A stretch of 64,000 nucleotides of DNA, taken from the NCBI RefSeq assembly GCF_008831285.2, contig NC_045144.1, positions 12,511,858-12,575,857 of the forward strand, written 5' to 3'. The DNA comes from Nymphaea colorata. Taxonomy: Eukaryota; Streptophyta; Magnoliopsida; Nymphaeales; Nymphaeaceae. Each line of letters starts with the position of its first letter. The stretch's first letter is position 1. The position numbers were made by a program, and so were the translations under genes. Shown here one piece after another: positions 45,406 to 57,876 of the stretch. The notes beneath the pieces are model-generated. The model made no database searches, had not been told where the DNA came from, and saw nothing but the letters and a program-made list of their open reading frames with translations.

Positions 45406-48400
45406 ATGATTGCAGCAGCCGGCTTGACACCATCCTCCACCGTAACACCTACTGCCCAGCATCGCCACCACCACCTTTGCAGACCCCATTCTCTCTCTAT
45501 CAGAGCCGCCTCCGCTCCTGTTGCTCCGCCACCACAAAGGTCACAAGCGCCGCCGTCCCAAACAGAGAACCTCAACAAGTACAGTAGCAGAGTCACCCAA
45601 CCCAAGTCCCAGGGCGGGTCTCAGGCCATCTTGTATGGCGTCGGCCTCTCTGACGACGATATGAACAAGCCCCAAGTGGGGATATCGTCCGTTTGGTACG
45701 AGGGGAACACGTGCAACATGCACCTGCTTCAGCTCGCAGAGGCCGTGAAGGAAGGGGTGAGGGAAGCCGGGTTGGTGGGGTTTCGGTTCAACACCATCGG
45801 CGTCAGCGACGCCATTTCTATGGGGACTAGAGGGATGTGTTACAGCCTGCAGTCGAGGGATCTTATCGCCGATAGCATCGAGACAGTGATGTCTGCGCAG
45901 TGGTATGATGCCAACATCTCAATTCCAGGGTGCGATAAGAATGTAAGACCTCCACGAACTTTTGTTATTTCTCTTTCGATGTTGTTCTTGTGATTGGTGT
46001 TCGTTCTTTTTTTATTTTTTTTGTATCCCATCTAACCGTTAGTAGTTCGGAATGTGACAAAAGAATTTCTTATGAAACCATTTATACTAGATCGGTTGAT
46101 GACTTTGGTTGTTATCTAAATGAACGGTGGGGTCGTCTTGTCTCGCGTTTTACTGTACTCTTTTGGTGATGGTGAAGCTTTAGTTTCAATGTAACCATGT
46201 TCTATGAACTCAAAATTAGGTAGACCTTGCTTATCATATGTCCGCACTAGGTGTCTGTAATCGCTAAAAAGAGGAAACCTTAATTTCATTTGAACAGGAC
46301 GGTAAGGGAGGACTTTGATGAATTTTCCTTAAATGTTTCATCCAATTAATAATATCAGTAGATTTTATCATTAAGATCATGGTCCTGTAACGTTCTTTGA
46401 ATAAATCTTTTAATTGAAAACAACATGTCCTAATTTTGCTGATTTTTTTTTAATTTGTAGGTGTCATATATCCATATCATATTAGGTTCTCTGACTCCTA
46501 AGTCCTACCGTTCAACAAGGCACCACGATAAACGATCTTCTTTTAAGAAACTAATTGTTACCTACTAAGTTGGTAGTATTTGGCACGACTAGCTTGACCT
46601 GATATTTCAATAGCTTGTTGTGCACCAAAATACGACCTTTAATAGCTTACAATGTCAGTTTACACGAGGCTGTTATGTCTGAGAAAGTGAGGAATTGCAA
46701 TTGTTATAATTTTTTTGTGCTTTTATGACTTTTTTCCTTTTAAACATTCTAATACCATGTAATGTATATTATAGAAAAATGCTTTGCAGGCATGGGCTAA
46801 AAGGACGGAACACATGCTTTTGTTTGTGTATTTTTCATTATGTAAAGGAAAAGATGACAATTAAATAAAATTTTCTCTGTCCATATGGTGGTCTCCATTT
46901 TTTGAGGTGATAACTTGTGGAGACTTATTGCTGTTGAAGGATAGCAGATAGTGGGATATGAATTCTATTTTACTCATGAGGACACGAATGGGAAATTTCT
47001 GTTTTTCGTTTTTGTTCAGTATGTTTTTATACAATATTTGCTTTTATTTTCTAGTTAAATGATTAACTTTTCTTTGGATTTTTTTTGACATGACATGTAC
47101 TTATAGATGCCAGGTACAATAATGGCTATGGGGCGTCTTAATCGGCCTGGTATTATGATTTATGGTGGAACTATCAAGGTTCGTACTCGTACACCTATTG
47201 TTGTATTTTCTTTGCTTCCTTTCTTCGTTGTGGAAATGACATCAAGACTCTTTAGGATTGAATTGTTGATATTTATGATCTTCACTTTATCCTTTGAAGT
47301 GTGCTGGCACCTCATAGTGGCCTATTCATTGAGTCTTACCAAGAGAATAACTCCACCATCTTCCAATTTTTCCAGTTTTTCCTAGAACTCTATATGTTGT
47401 AGTGAATACATGTAGCTGCTAGTTTCTTAGTACCATAGTGATTTGCTCAAAAGATTGATGGATGTCATCTGCTGATATTGTTCCTGTTTGCTGTCAATGC
47501 AGCCTGGGCACTTTCAGGGAAATACTTACGACATTGTTTCTGCCTTCCAGGTATGCATTTTTTGTCTGTCTCTAGAATATGATGTTCCCTTCTTTGAAAT
47601 CTTTAATCTAAACTTTGACAGTTTGACAATTTTTATATCTTGATGTTCTTGTTTTGTTTAATTTTCTCATCTGAGATGTTTGTTTCTTGTAGAGCTGTAA
47701 TTTTATTTCTCAAATTGACCTTTAACAATTGAATTTTAAGGATGAGAAATTTGCATAAGACATCTGAGACTTTCGTTGTGTTGTATATATAGTACTTTGA
47801 GAAGTTTAACATTTTCAGTACCAGGGTTAGTTGATCTTATCCTTCCGAAGATATCATATAAGTTATTTATATTTCTTTTTTGGTGCTGGTGTTTCCTGTT
47901 TCCTTTGAATGGTTGCTTAGTATTTTTGATTTGTGTTTTTGCTAGTGTTATGGTGAATTTGTTAGCGGTTCAATCAATGATGATCAGAGAATGAATGTTG
48001 TTCGCAATTCATGCCCTGGTGCAGGAGCTTGCGGTGGCATGTATACAGCCAATACCATGGCATCTGCTATTGAAGCTATGGGCATGAGTCTTCCATACAG
48101 GTAAGTTACGTTGTATGACAAGAAGAAAGAATCATGAATTTTTTTGCATATTTTTTTTTATTGCATCTTAGGCATTTGTCTTGCCTTCTGCCATATCTTT
48201 TAACAGTGCCTTTGGTTTATTTGATCTGTAAGCTCTTCAACACCAGCTGAAGACCCATTAAAACTAGAGGAATGCCGTTTAGCTGGTAAATATGTGTTGG
48301 AGTTGCTGAAAATGGACTTGAAACCTAAAGATATCATAACCCCAAAGTCATTACGCAATGCAATGGTCATTGTTATGGCTCTAGGTGGATCCACGAATGC

Positions 48401-49333
48401 AGTTCTACACTTGATTGCCATTGCTAGGTAAGTCTTCCTGCTCGTGTGTCTGTCAATCCAATCTTTTTTTAGTTAGAAATCTATTGATTAAATTCTTCTT
48501 TGTAGATCTGTTGGCTTGCAACTTACTCTGGATGATTTCCAGAAAGTTAGTGATAGTGTACCATTCCTTGCTGATCTCAAGCCTAGTGGAAAGTATGTTA
48601 TGGAGGATGTGCACAAGGTCTGTCGAGTGCTATCTATTATCTTTTCTTTTTGTGTCGATTTGTTACTATACCATATAGTCAATATGAACTATCATATCAG
48701 CTTTTGAACAATCTAAAGAATCCAAAAAATGATGATAGATTGGGGGAACACCTGCTCTTATCCGCTATCTCTTGGAACAAGGGCTTTTGGATGGGGATTG
48801 CATAACTGGTGAGTTTTTTCTTTCATCCTGCAGAAAATTCTGGTCTTCCCCTGTTTATTTACTGTTACTTCTTTCAGTAACTGGGAAGACTCTGGCGGAA
48901 AATGCTAAGATAGTTCCTCCCTTATCTGACGGTCAGGTATGACAGTTTTTATGATCATCCTTTTTTCCTGCATGTTTTCACCTAATATTAGGATGTCAGG
49001 AAACTGGAAAGTGATCTTGACAGTTGATACTTCTCATCAGCAAATAATAAGACCGCTGGAGAACCCTATCAAGACAACTGGTCACATCCAAATACTATAT
49101 GGGAATCTAGCACCAGAGGGTTCTGTGGCAAAAATAACGGGGAAAGAAGGCCTCTACTTCTCAGGTTCTTTTTTTTTTTGTTTCCTGAAAACTGCTAAGT
49201 GTAACTGTGTTTCACAACACCATTACTTGCATTTTACTCATAAGAGCATGTTATGCTATCAGGTCCTGCTCTGATTTTTGAAGGAGAGGAGTCTATGCTT
49301 GCTGCTATATCTGAGAATCCTCAAAACTTTAAG
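45406..49333 (+). CDS. DHAD: Dihydroxy-acid dehydratase, plastid (exons 1-10, 3' partial)
   Basis: DHAD converts dihydroxyisovalerate and dihydroxymethylvalerate to the 2-keto acids in valine, isoleucine and leucine synthesis, in the plastid. Exons read by homology and GT-AG sites: 45406-45942, 47107-47178, 47503-47550, 47946-48100, 48233-48427, 48506-48617, 48739-48808, 48878-48936, 49041-49164, 49263-49333, giving 481 codons with consistent phases and no stop. Residues 1-55 are Ser/Ala/Pro/His-rich and acid-poor, like a transit peptide. Three iron-sulfur cysteine motifs are present: GNTCNMH, GCDKN and GAGACGG. The family signature CDKNMPG spans the exon 1-2 junction. GSTNAVLHL and [10 protein letters not shown] follow. 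The start at 45406 was chosen because it gives a normal-length transit peptide; in-frame ATGs upstream (45193) would add 71 unlikely residues. About 130 C-terminal codons, including the TDGRFSGG-type signature, must lie beyond the window or be lost. Confidence 0.95.
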
Positions 49334-49822
49334 GTACTTGTATAGCAGATGCTATTCTTTAGTCTTTACATTTTTCTACTTACTTGCCTTGTCAGCGATG
49401 TCACCTGAGTGCGGGCTGCAGATGCGGCAAATCTCAAAAAAATTTCAGTGCGGGTGCGTATGTACATACTATATATAAGATCTAATTAATAAATATAATC
49501 ATAAAAATATGTGAAATACTCAAAATGCAGCCATGCATCATCTTATCCTTTTCCAATCTACCTAGTTTCCTACATGTGCAGACAGTGCATTGCACGGCTG
49601 CTAGATAATTCTTGCAGGAAGCAATGATAGATTGACAATTGTAAAACAAAAAGTAAAACCAGCATATGGTAAAATTAAAAAGTAAAACTGCAAAACAAAA
49701 AGTTACGTGGAATTAACTAATAACTGACATATAACTGAGAACAGCATTCCTCAACAGAAAAAGCATGGCTCGGACAGAACAGAAATACTGAAATAGATTA
49801 ACAAATAACATTATAATATCTA

Positions 49823-50057
49823 TGTTGCAGTCTTGAAACGTGGAGAGAGAGAGAGAGAGAGAGGGCTGAAGACGTGAGAGTTGAGAAGAAAAGAACTCGT
49901 TCAATTCACTAACCCTAATCTCTATTATAAAGAGATTAGGGTAGAAAGAAGATTTACAGATTACATCAATCTAAAATAAAGAAAATATTAAAGAGATCTT
50001 ATAACTCTTTAATATTACAAAGAACCACCTAGAAACATAAACATTCTTATTTCAACA
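49823..50057 (-). repeat. 3' LTR of Copia D with two perfect hairpins
   Basis: 235 bases with symmetric ends TGTTG and CAACA. It contains inverted repeats ACCCTAATCTCT (49912-49923 with 49931-49942) and AATATTAAAGAG (49984-49995 with 50005-50016), both perfect 12-bp stems, and a GA microsatellite near 49842-49863. The left edge is inferred from the terminal symmetry because the other LTR is not in the window. Confidence 0.7.
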
Positions 50058-50064
50058 CTCCCCC

Positions 50065-53000
50065 TCAAGCTGGAGCATACATATTAAACATGCTCAGCTT
50101 GTCACAACATTTAGAGAAATCACCAATAGGGAGAACTTTGGTGAAGACATCTACAGCTTGGTCTTCTGAAGGGACATGAATAGTGGCAATGGTTCCTCCT
50201 TGAACGAGATCCCGAATGTAATGACAGTCAACCTCAATATGTTTAGTTCTTTCATGGAAAACTGGATTATTAGCAATGTACGTGGCTGCACGATTGTCAT
50301 AATACATCTTCATGGGAAGTGGAATCGACACACTTAGGCTAGATAACATGGATCTAACCCAAGTCATTTCTGTTGCAGTTTGAGCCATAGCTCTATATTC
50401 AGATTCTGCACTAGATCTTGACACTACGCCTTGTTTTTTACTTCTCCATGATATGAGGTTGCCTCCCACAAATACACAAAATCCTGTGGTAGATTTTCTG
50501 TCCTCGACTGAGCCAGCATAGTCAGCATCACTATAGGCTTCCACTTCCAGAGTCTTGCCTTTTGTGAACAAAAGGCCTTCGCCAGGAGACGATTTCAGAT
50601 ATTTAACCACCATCAAAGCAGCATCCCAATTAACTTTCCTTGGTTTTTCCATAAATTGACTTAGTTTCCCCACTGCAAAACTAATGTCTGGTCTTGTCAC
50701 AGTAACATAGAGTAGTTTTCCAATAAGGAATCTATAAGATCTAGAATCCACTAATTCTGTTTGGTCATCATGAAGGTGTATACGTTGATTCATAGGCAAA
50801 TTAGTCGGTTTAGCTCCTAGCATCCCTGTGTCCTGCAATAAATCAAGAACATACTTCCGTTGAGAGAGAACAACACCCTCCCTATTGCGAGCAAGTTCTA
50901 TTCCCAAGAAGTATCGAAGTGGATCAAGATCTTTCGTCACAAAGTGTTTTTGAAGAAACAGTTTTGCATCAGAAATTTCTTGATCAGAGTCACCTGTTAG
51001 GATAATATCATCAACATAAACCACGAGAACGGTTATACCTCTGGAAGTCTTCTTGATAAACAGAGAATGATCAAGAGGAGAGATCTCACAAAGCCACACT
51101 CTGAAACTACCTCTGAAAACTTGTGAAACCACGCACGAGGACTCTGCTTGAGTCCATAAATAGCTTTCTTCAGCTTGCACACTTTGCCACACTCCCCCTG
51201 TCGTTCAAATCCTGGTGGTTGTTGCATATAGACAGTCTCATCAAGATCACCGTACAAAAAGACGTTTTTCACATTCAGTTGATACATGTGCCAGTCATGG
51301 TGGACAGCCACAGAAATGATAAGACGAATGGTTCCCAACCGAGCAACTGGAGAGAATGTCTCAAAGAAATCCACACCGTAGGTCTGCGTTTAGCCCTTAG
51401 CAACCAACCGAGCTTTGTATTGTTCCATAAAACCATCAGAATTATATTTCACTATGAATACCCACTTTGAGCCAACAATATCACAACGAGAAGGAGGATT
51501 AATAAGTTCCCAAGTGCCTCTCTGCACTAAGGCATCCATCTCATCTTGCATAGCCCGTTTCCATTGGGTGTTTAATAAAGCCTGCTGGTGACACGTAGGA
51601 ACTGTATGAGCAGCCAGAGCTTGAATGAACTGTTGCATATTTTTACCAACACCATCAGTAGACACAAAATGAGATATAGGATGTAAAGTACATTGTCGCC
51701 TGCCTTTGCGAAGAGAAATAGGTAAGTCTTGACAGGGATCAGAATGACTAGGGCTATGCACTTCAGAAGTACTTACCTCCTGAGAAACCGTTGGCGAAGG
51801 ATTATGAGAAGGGTCCTGTCGACGTGTGTAGACCAGCGGAGGATCACGAAACTTGGACACTACAGTAGAAGGAGATTCAGAAGGAAACGACTCCAAAGGA
51901 AGAGGAGGAATAGGTAGTGGGTCTGGTGATGGTGGCATCTCAGGAAGGATGGAAGAGGAGCTATAATAAGGCTGAGACTCAAAGAATGTGACATCCGCAC
52001 TGATATACTCCTTTTGAGTTAAGGGATCAAAGCATTTGTAGCCCTTATGGTTTCTGGAGTAGCTTATAAAGATACACTTAGTGGCTTGGGCTCCCAATTT
52101 ATCACGTGTGGGTCCAAGTATGTGAACGAAGCATGTGCAACCAAATACTTTGGGAGCCACTGGAAATAAAGGTCGTTGTGGATGCACAAGTTTAATGGGA
52201 ACCTTGTTGTCAATGGAGGATGAGGGTAAACGGTTGGTTAAGTAACAGGTCGTGAGGATGGCATCTCCCCAAAAAGATGCAGGTAACTTGGTATGAAGCA
52301 TTAAGGAACGAGCCACATTTAGGAGTTGGCGATGTTTACGTTCAACTACTCCATTTTGTTGTGAGGTATGGGGACAAGTAAATTGAGGAGAAATGCTATT
52401 ATCGGAGTAGAACTTCATTAAGGTTGAGGCTTTGAACTCAAGGGCGTTATCAGTGCGAATGTTTTTAACAAGAATACCAAACGGGGTCTTTATTTCAATA
52501 ATAAGATTTTTGAGAATACATACTACTTCAGACCTTTCCTTCAAAAGGATGACCCAAGTGACTCGAGAATAATCATCAACAATGACAAGAAAATACTGAA
52601 ATCTTGACCTATTAGCAACTCTGCTAGGACCCCACACATCAACATGAAGAAGATCAAATAGTCCACAACTGGACGGACAAAGACTCGATGAATAATGGCT
52701 ACGGGTGTGTTTGCCAAGTTGACAGGCTTCATACTGGAATGACTCTGGTATTGAAAGCTGAGGAAGAAGGTGACGGAGCTTGGAGACAGATGAATGACCA
52801 AGTCTGAGATGCCACTGGAAAGAGGAGGACGGTGAGGTGATCGATGATGCTGCAATACCCACTGGATCCGACAGGAAGTAGATGCCCCCTTTCTCATAGT
52901 CTCCACCAATCATCTTCCCAGTTTGCAAGTCCTAAAATGAACATAAACCATAGTCAAATGTAACACGACAGTGTAAGTCATTAATCAATTGTCCAACTGA

Positions 53001-54226
53001 TAACAAATTTGTTGGGAACTTAGGAGCATATAACACATTAGGAATAGTCATAGACTGAGAAATCTTGATATCACCATAACCCAGAATAGGTGATCATCTA
53101 CCATCTGCAAGTTTCACATGACGTGCTTGAGGCAACATGTGTAGCACAATAAACATAGAAGGTTCACTACAAAAGTGGCTCGATGCTCCGGAATCAATAA
53201 TCCAAGTAGTACCTGTATCATGTAGGACACTATCAACAGACATAGCATTGTGTATCATGACTGTAGAGGCCGACGGCTGGGAAGATCTGAGTTCTAGGAA
53301 GTCCTCATACTCAGGCTTGTTGATACTCACTGTCACTGTCTCAGGGTGAGAAGGAGATAAAGACCCATCTACAACTGATGAAGCTGCCTGAACAGACCCA
53401 ATAGGAGATGGTAAAGAATTCTTGCCCTGCTTAGATGCAACATTTCTTCCTAGGGATGCACCGGAAGGACGACCATGTTTATCCCAACATCTGTCTTCTA
53501 AATGTCCTATTTTACCACAATAGGTGCACTGAAATCTTTCCCTACCTCCTCCTGACCCACGACCAATGCCTCTCCCCCTGAATGAACCGCGTCCACGACC
53601 TCCTCAGGCTACCAAGGCCGAAGCCTGTAAGTCACTAGAGGGCTAAGAAAGGGTCACAGCAAGACGACTGAGTCTGTTGTAGGCGTCGGCTAGGTCAGGG
53701 ATTTCTGCTCCAGTCAACAGCTGAGCCTTTGCTACAACATATTCAGGGGAGAGACCCTGTAAAAACTTCGCAACCATAGACTGTTCACCATGAGTTTTAT
53801 GACATGTTGGACATGGGGGACGTAATGCTTTAAGTCGTTCATAGATGGACTTGAGGGAGGCGAAGTACTGAGCAAGACTTTGATCACCCTGTTGCAAATT
53901 AGAGTAAGTTTGCTTCAAGAAATCTCACATTTGTTTGGCCGAGGTATAGTATGCAATAGTTGATGCGATTTGTGGTTGCACACTATTCATGATCCATGAC
54001 ATGACAATATTATTATCTCCCTTCCATAAAGCATATTTTCACTCTTTTCGACAGGCTCATTTTCTTCTATAACATGCTCATTCTCATGTCCAATCACTGA
54101 CATCATAAACACACGAGACCAAATCTCATAGTTAGATCCATCTAACTTTATCGTAGAACCATAAGAGAATGAGTTTCCTCCACGTTTAACCTCATGAGAA
54201 AAATCAGTCCTGAGATTTTCAGCCAT
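50065..54226 (-). pseudogene. Copia D gag-pol (frameshifts and stops)
   Basis: Gag starts MAENLRTDFSHEV at 54226 and includes IKLDGSNYEIWSRVF; a further gag block (DQSLAQYFASLKSIYERLK) is at 53643-53918. A zinc knuckle CTYCGKIGHLEDRC lies near 53485-53530, and protease WIIDSGASSHFCS near 53160-53210. The frame 51390-52928 (512 residues) has GAG-pre-integrase WHLRLGHSSVSK, integrase (HVDVWGPSR, IVDDYSRVTWV, RTDNALEFK, TSQQNGVVERKHRQL) and the RT start WVFIVKYNSDG, and ends at a stop after LVAKG. RT continues (MYQLNVKNVFLYGDLDETVYM) and shifts frame near 51070-51190. The frame 50065-51192 carries YVDDIILTGDSD and RNase H (SDADYAGSVEDRKSTTGF, SSAESEYRAM, HERTKHIEVDCHYI). Confidence 0.88.
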
Positions 54227-54847
54227 TGCAAATCTATCCACAAGGGATCAACCACCACAGGCAAGAGAAATTATATATATATATATATATTGAAAAAGAG
54301 ACTGATCAGCAAGACCAAACTTCCCACACAGCCACGTTAGATGCACAAGAGCAAGCAAACCGCTGTCCAACTGTTGACAGCAACCCACAGCCAACAAAAA
54401 AACAGCAATCTGAAAAAAAAAACTGCTAACAGACCACCCTAAGGTCCAGTCGTTGATGCAGGAAGGCGTTGGATTGAGACTGGTCGCAGGCAGTTTCAAG
54501 GCAGAACAGGGCTGAATCTTCTAAAATCCGCCAAAATTCATCCAGAGCTTGGATCGAGCTGAATTTTGGACTGAAGCTTGCTGGGATGATTATCTACAGA
54601 CGGCCAAAAGATGGGGGGCAAATGCCCAACCTAAGGTCCACTCGTTGTCAAGGCAAGGAGCTGGACTGTCGCCTGTCACAGGCTGTTTCAGAACAGGGCT
54701 GTCTCGAGCTCCTCCTCACGATCTCAGCAGGAAACAAGCAAAACCAGTCTTAACCAACCAACAACTTGTCTATTTATGTACCTAACGCAGCTGTACCACA
54801 CATTAATTTTCACACATCATGGATAACGACATCAGATAAATGTAGTC

Positions 54848-57829
54848 TGTCACACCCCGACCTTTTTGACACTCAAACATTTTTTTTTTCTAACATCCAA
54901 CATCGAGGTGTGACTACACAATAGTTCAAAAAGGAATGAGCCAAGCAATTCAAAACAATGGGGCAAGCTTTCCATTATATAGCATTTCAATTCAATTGTA
55001 CATTTGACAAAAATGCCCCAAAATCACAACATCGATGCCTCATCAAAACAAGGCATCAGTAAAAACCAAAAACCCGACGCGCCGGCACTACAAGAACAAA
55101 ACAAAACCCAAAACCTCCCCAGTAGGACGTGAGTGTAGCCATCTGCTCAGCCTGCTGCCCCGGGTACACCAAAACCTGAAAAAAGGAAACAACTGAAGGC
55201 TTAGCCTTCGCAGTATGGCAACAAGCCAGGAAAAGTCCAAGCCCTCTTAGGTCGGGCTCAGTACACAAACAAACATCAGAACAATCTATCATTATGTCGT
55301 GTCAAGACACGACATGCAGACGCCACTCAATGGCTACAATAACATAATTTCAATCACATGCAAGGCATCATCAACATGTCACGTGCATTCATAAGCACAA
55401 CAGTCACATGCACAACAATCCTATATATTTCAATCACATACATTGCAGTTTCATTACTATCAGTGAATTTACAGTTCCTGTGGGTGCAAACACAGGCACG
55501 TGCACACCGCGGGCGGCCCACAGCCGAGAGACAACCCCCGTGGTGGCCCAGAACAGTATGGATCCATCTATCCGCTGCAGCGGTAGAGCACTCATCCATG
55601 GATGTGTGAATTCCAAGGAGAGATACTCAGCCTTCCCTAGGACACCCAGGTTGGGAAGGCGGGAGCCTACGCTCCAAGCACATCACACAACAGTACCCTG
55701 GGGCCTTGCACCGCCTGCGCTCCGAACAGGCGAGACCAGTGGCGAAAGTGGGACAACTCCCATATACATAGTCACATCCCACTGGCCTCTCATCTCTTAT
55801 TCTTTCATTCTTATACTTATACTTGCACAAACACATTTAACTGGCTAGCTCCTGAGGTTGGTTCACTTCACGAGTGAACCCACACCTCCAATTGCCTCCA
55901 CACGAGGGTTACACATAACCACAACAGTTTTGGCTAGCCGTCATAACAATATGGGCACAACTACCCACTGTGCAAACATTTGTATCATTGCCCGCGGCAA
56001 TGGGTATTCAATAAACATAACATTCACATTCATCATCATAACAATCACATCTTTGAAAACTTAGCCAAACCACAGAAAGTAGTCTCAATCTGTGGTGGGC
56101 TCGTAGCTGTCCTATGCAGTTATCATGCTAGAATGCTTTCTAATGCACAATTGGGGTCGAGGAGACACTCGACTCGATACCCCGCCTCATCTGTCCTAAA
56201 CAGTTATCAATTCTAGCATGCACATGCAATGCGTAACATTATCAAAACAATTACTATAAGCATTTCAAAACAATTCATATCATATATCAATTTATGTACA
56301 TGCATACACATATTCATTCACGGAACACTCAATCAATTCATATCACAAATCCTAGGATCCCATGATCCTAGGAACACACATTCATTCACTTGCCCAAGCA
56401 GGGATTTGCCTGGAATGTCGCCATACCTGGGGCGCGTTCACAAGAATCTTCCAAAATGCCTCGAGCTTCGAATCCGGTAGCTCAAGGTCGACGGGTTGTA
56501 CCCGGTGTACCTGTAGACACAAACACAAGATAAGATTCCTACTACTTACCTCAACAATTCAAACAAAAACAAAACAAAATCATTGAGGCACGTGTCATCG
56601 CCTCAAGAGGGTGTCGACGGGTAGTGTCGACCCACAAGTTCTCCAATAGGGTCACTTCCCACTCCTAGCCGTGCCAATAGATGCCAAAACTCAAAGCCAT
56701 CAATCCGTCTATCACTAACGCCTTTCTCAAAATTCCCTTTTTCTTAAATCAAGGCGTCTACCCCAAAGATACTTCCAACTTATGTACGTTATCCCTATTT
56801 AACTCCAAGATGCACCCGTTCACAAAAACGCGTGCTACAGGCTCACTAAAACGGTCCTAAATCTTCCCCACAACCTCACAAACTCTACCATGTCTCCCCT
56901 AATGCTTCAAAATTAATCTATCATGCTTAAATGATCATCCAAAATATGAATCTTCGCTTCCCAACATAATCGCAAGCTTTCCCCAAAAACGAAATCACTA
57001 ACATGTGTTCCAAATAATCAATTCAAAGCTCTAGCATGCTCAACCAATAATTATGAGCGTTCCAAAGAGAAATATATCATAAAATAGGTTCAATTTCGCC
57101 TTGCTCACCCCGATTGAAGGTCTAAACTGCTGTAATCCTCCCGGCAGCCACCTCACGCGTCCAAGTGGTCCCCAAACGGCTAAAATCCTCCAATGCCGCC
57201 ACTACCAAGGCCTTCTCTAATTGCTGTTACGAGGGGGAAGACAAATCCCCAAGCTGAAAACGGACCCAACAGTGATAGCATAGTGAAAATCAGTGAGAGA
57301 AAGTGCTTGATTGGAGAAAAATAGAAAACGAGCAGAAAATGGGGAGAGGGTTCGGTCAAAAGGGGAAAAGAAGGCAGTGAGGGGAGGGGACGGGAGAGAA
57401 GAGAGAGACGGTGGAGAGTGAGACGAGTGACAGTGGGAGAGGGAGAGTCGTTCGGTGGAGAGGGGAGACGAGAGACAGTGGGAGAGGGAGGGTCGTTCGG
57501 TGGAGAGGGGAGACGAGAGACAGTGGGAGAGGGAGAAGGGAAAGAAAACGGGAAGGAGAAGAAAAGAGAAGAGAGGAAGAGGCAGGGGACGATAGGGTTC
57601 ACCTCAACGCCGCCGTCGTCGCCGCCGTCGCCGCCGTCGCCGCCGCCGTCGCCGCCGCCTTCTTCCCTGAGCTCCGGTCGTGGGTAAGGAAGAGACGGTA
57701 AGAGGAAAGCGAAGGAGAAGAGAATGCGAGGGAGGAGGGACAGCGTCGGGCTCCTCTCGCGTGGGGCTAGGGTCCGGGTCTGGACCCTGACCCGACCCGA
57801 CCCGCTCCGCCCAAACGCCGCGCGTTACA
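54848..57829 (-). repeat. 3' LTR of Gypsy E
   Basis: 2982 bases. Notable parts are a 45-bp tandem repeat at 57421-57545, a CCGCCG/TCGCCG trinucleotide tract at 57608-57660, and a GC-rich segment to 57829. Short ORFs in it (for example 55408-55848) are repeated in the other LTR and have no recognisable domains. Confidence 0.93.
57421..57545 (+). repeat. 45-bp tandem repeat in the Gypsy E LTR
   Basis: Units start at 57421, 57466 and 57511 (agacgag(t/a)gacagtgggag), about 2.8 copies, purine-rich. Confidence 0.85.
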
Positions 57830-57876
57830 TCCTACCCTCCTAACAAAAAATTTCGTCCTCGAAATTAGATCATACC

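Larger units (their letters stand above)
49823..54847 (-). mobile_element. Copia D in the DHAD intron (5' part beyond Gypsy E)
   Basis: The 3' LTR is 49823-50057 (TGTTGCAG to TTTCAACA), followed by the polypurine tract (plus-strand CTCCCCCTCAAGCTGG). Pol and gag follow on the minus strand to 54226, then about 620 bases of leader. No PBS or 5' LTR is seen before Gypsy E begins at 54848, so E apparently inserted in the leader and the rest of D lies beyond the window. The predicted TSD is ATCTA (49818-49822). Coding lesions make D non-functional and older than E. Confidence 0.85.

Noticed and set aside
48428-49262. Open frames running through DHAD introns (for example 48516-48707) as alternative genes
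   Set aside because: They are DHAD exon 6 read on into intron sequence; canonical splice sites and family alignment end the exons earlier.
54270-54290. AT dinucleotide run as an origin or regulatory element
   Set aside because: Ordinary microsatellite in the Copia D leader.
55354-56586. Numerous 60-146 residue ORFs duplicated at 63230-64000
   Set aside because: They are inside the two Gypsy E LTRs; the duplication reflects the LTR pair, not a gene family.
57180-57701. Arg/Gly-rich and Pro/Ser-rich ORFs on both strands
   Set aside because: Products of the 45-bp and trinucleotide repeats in the LTR.
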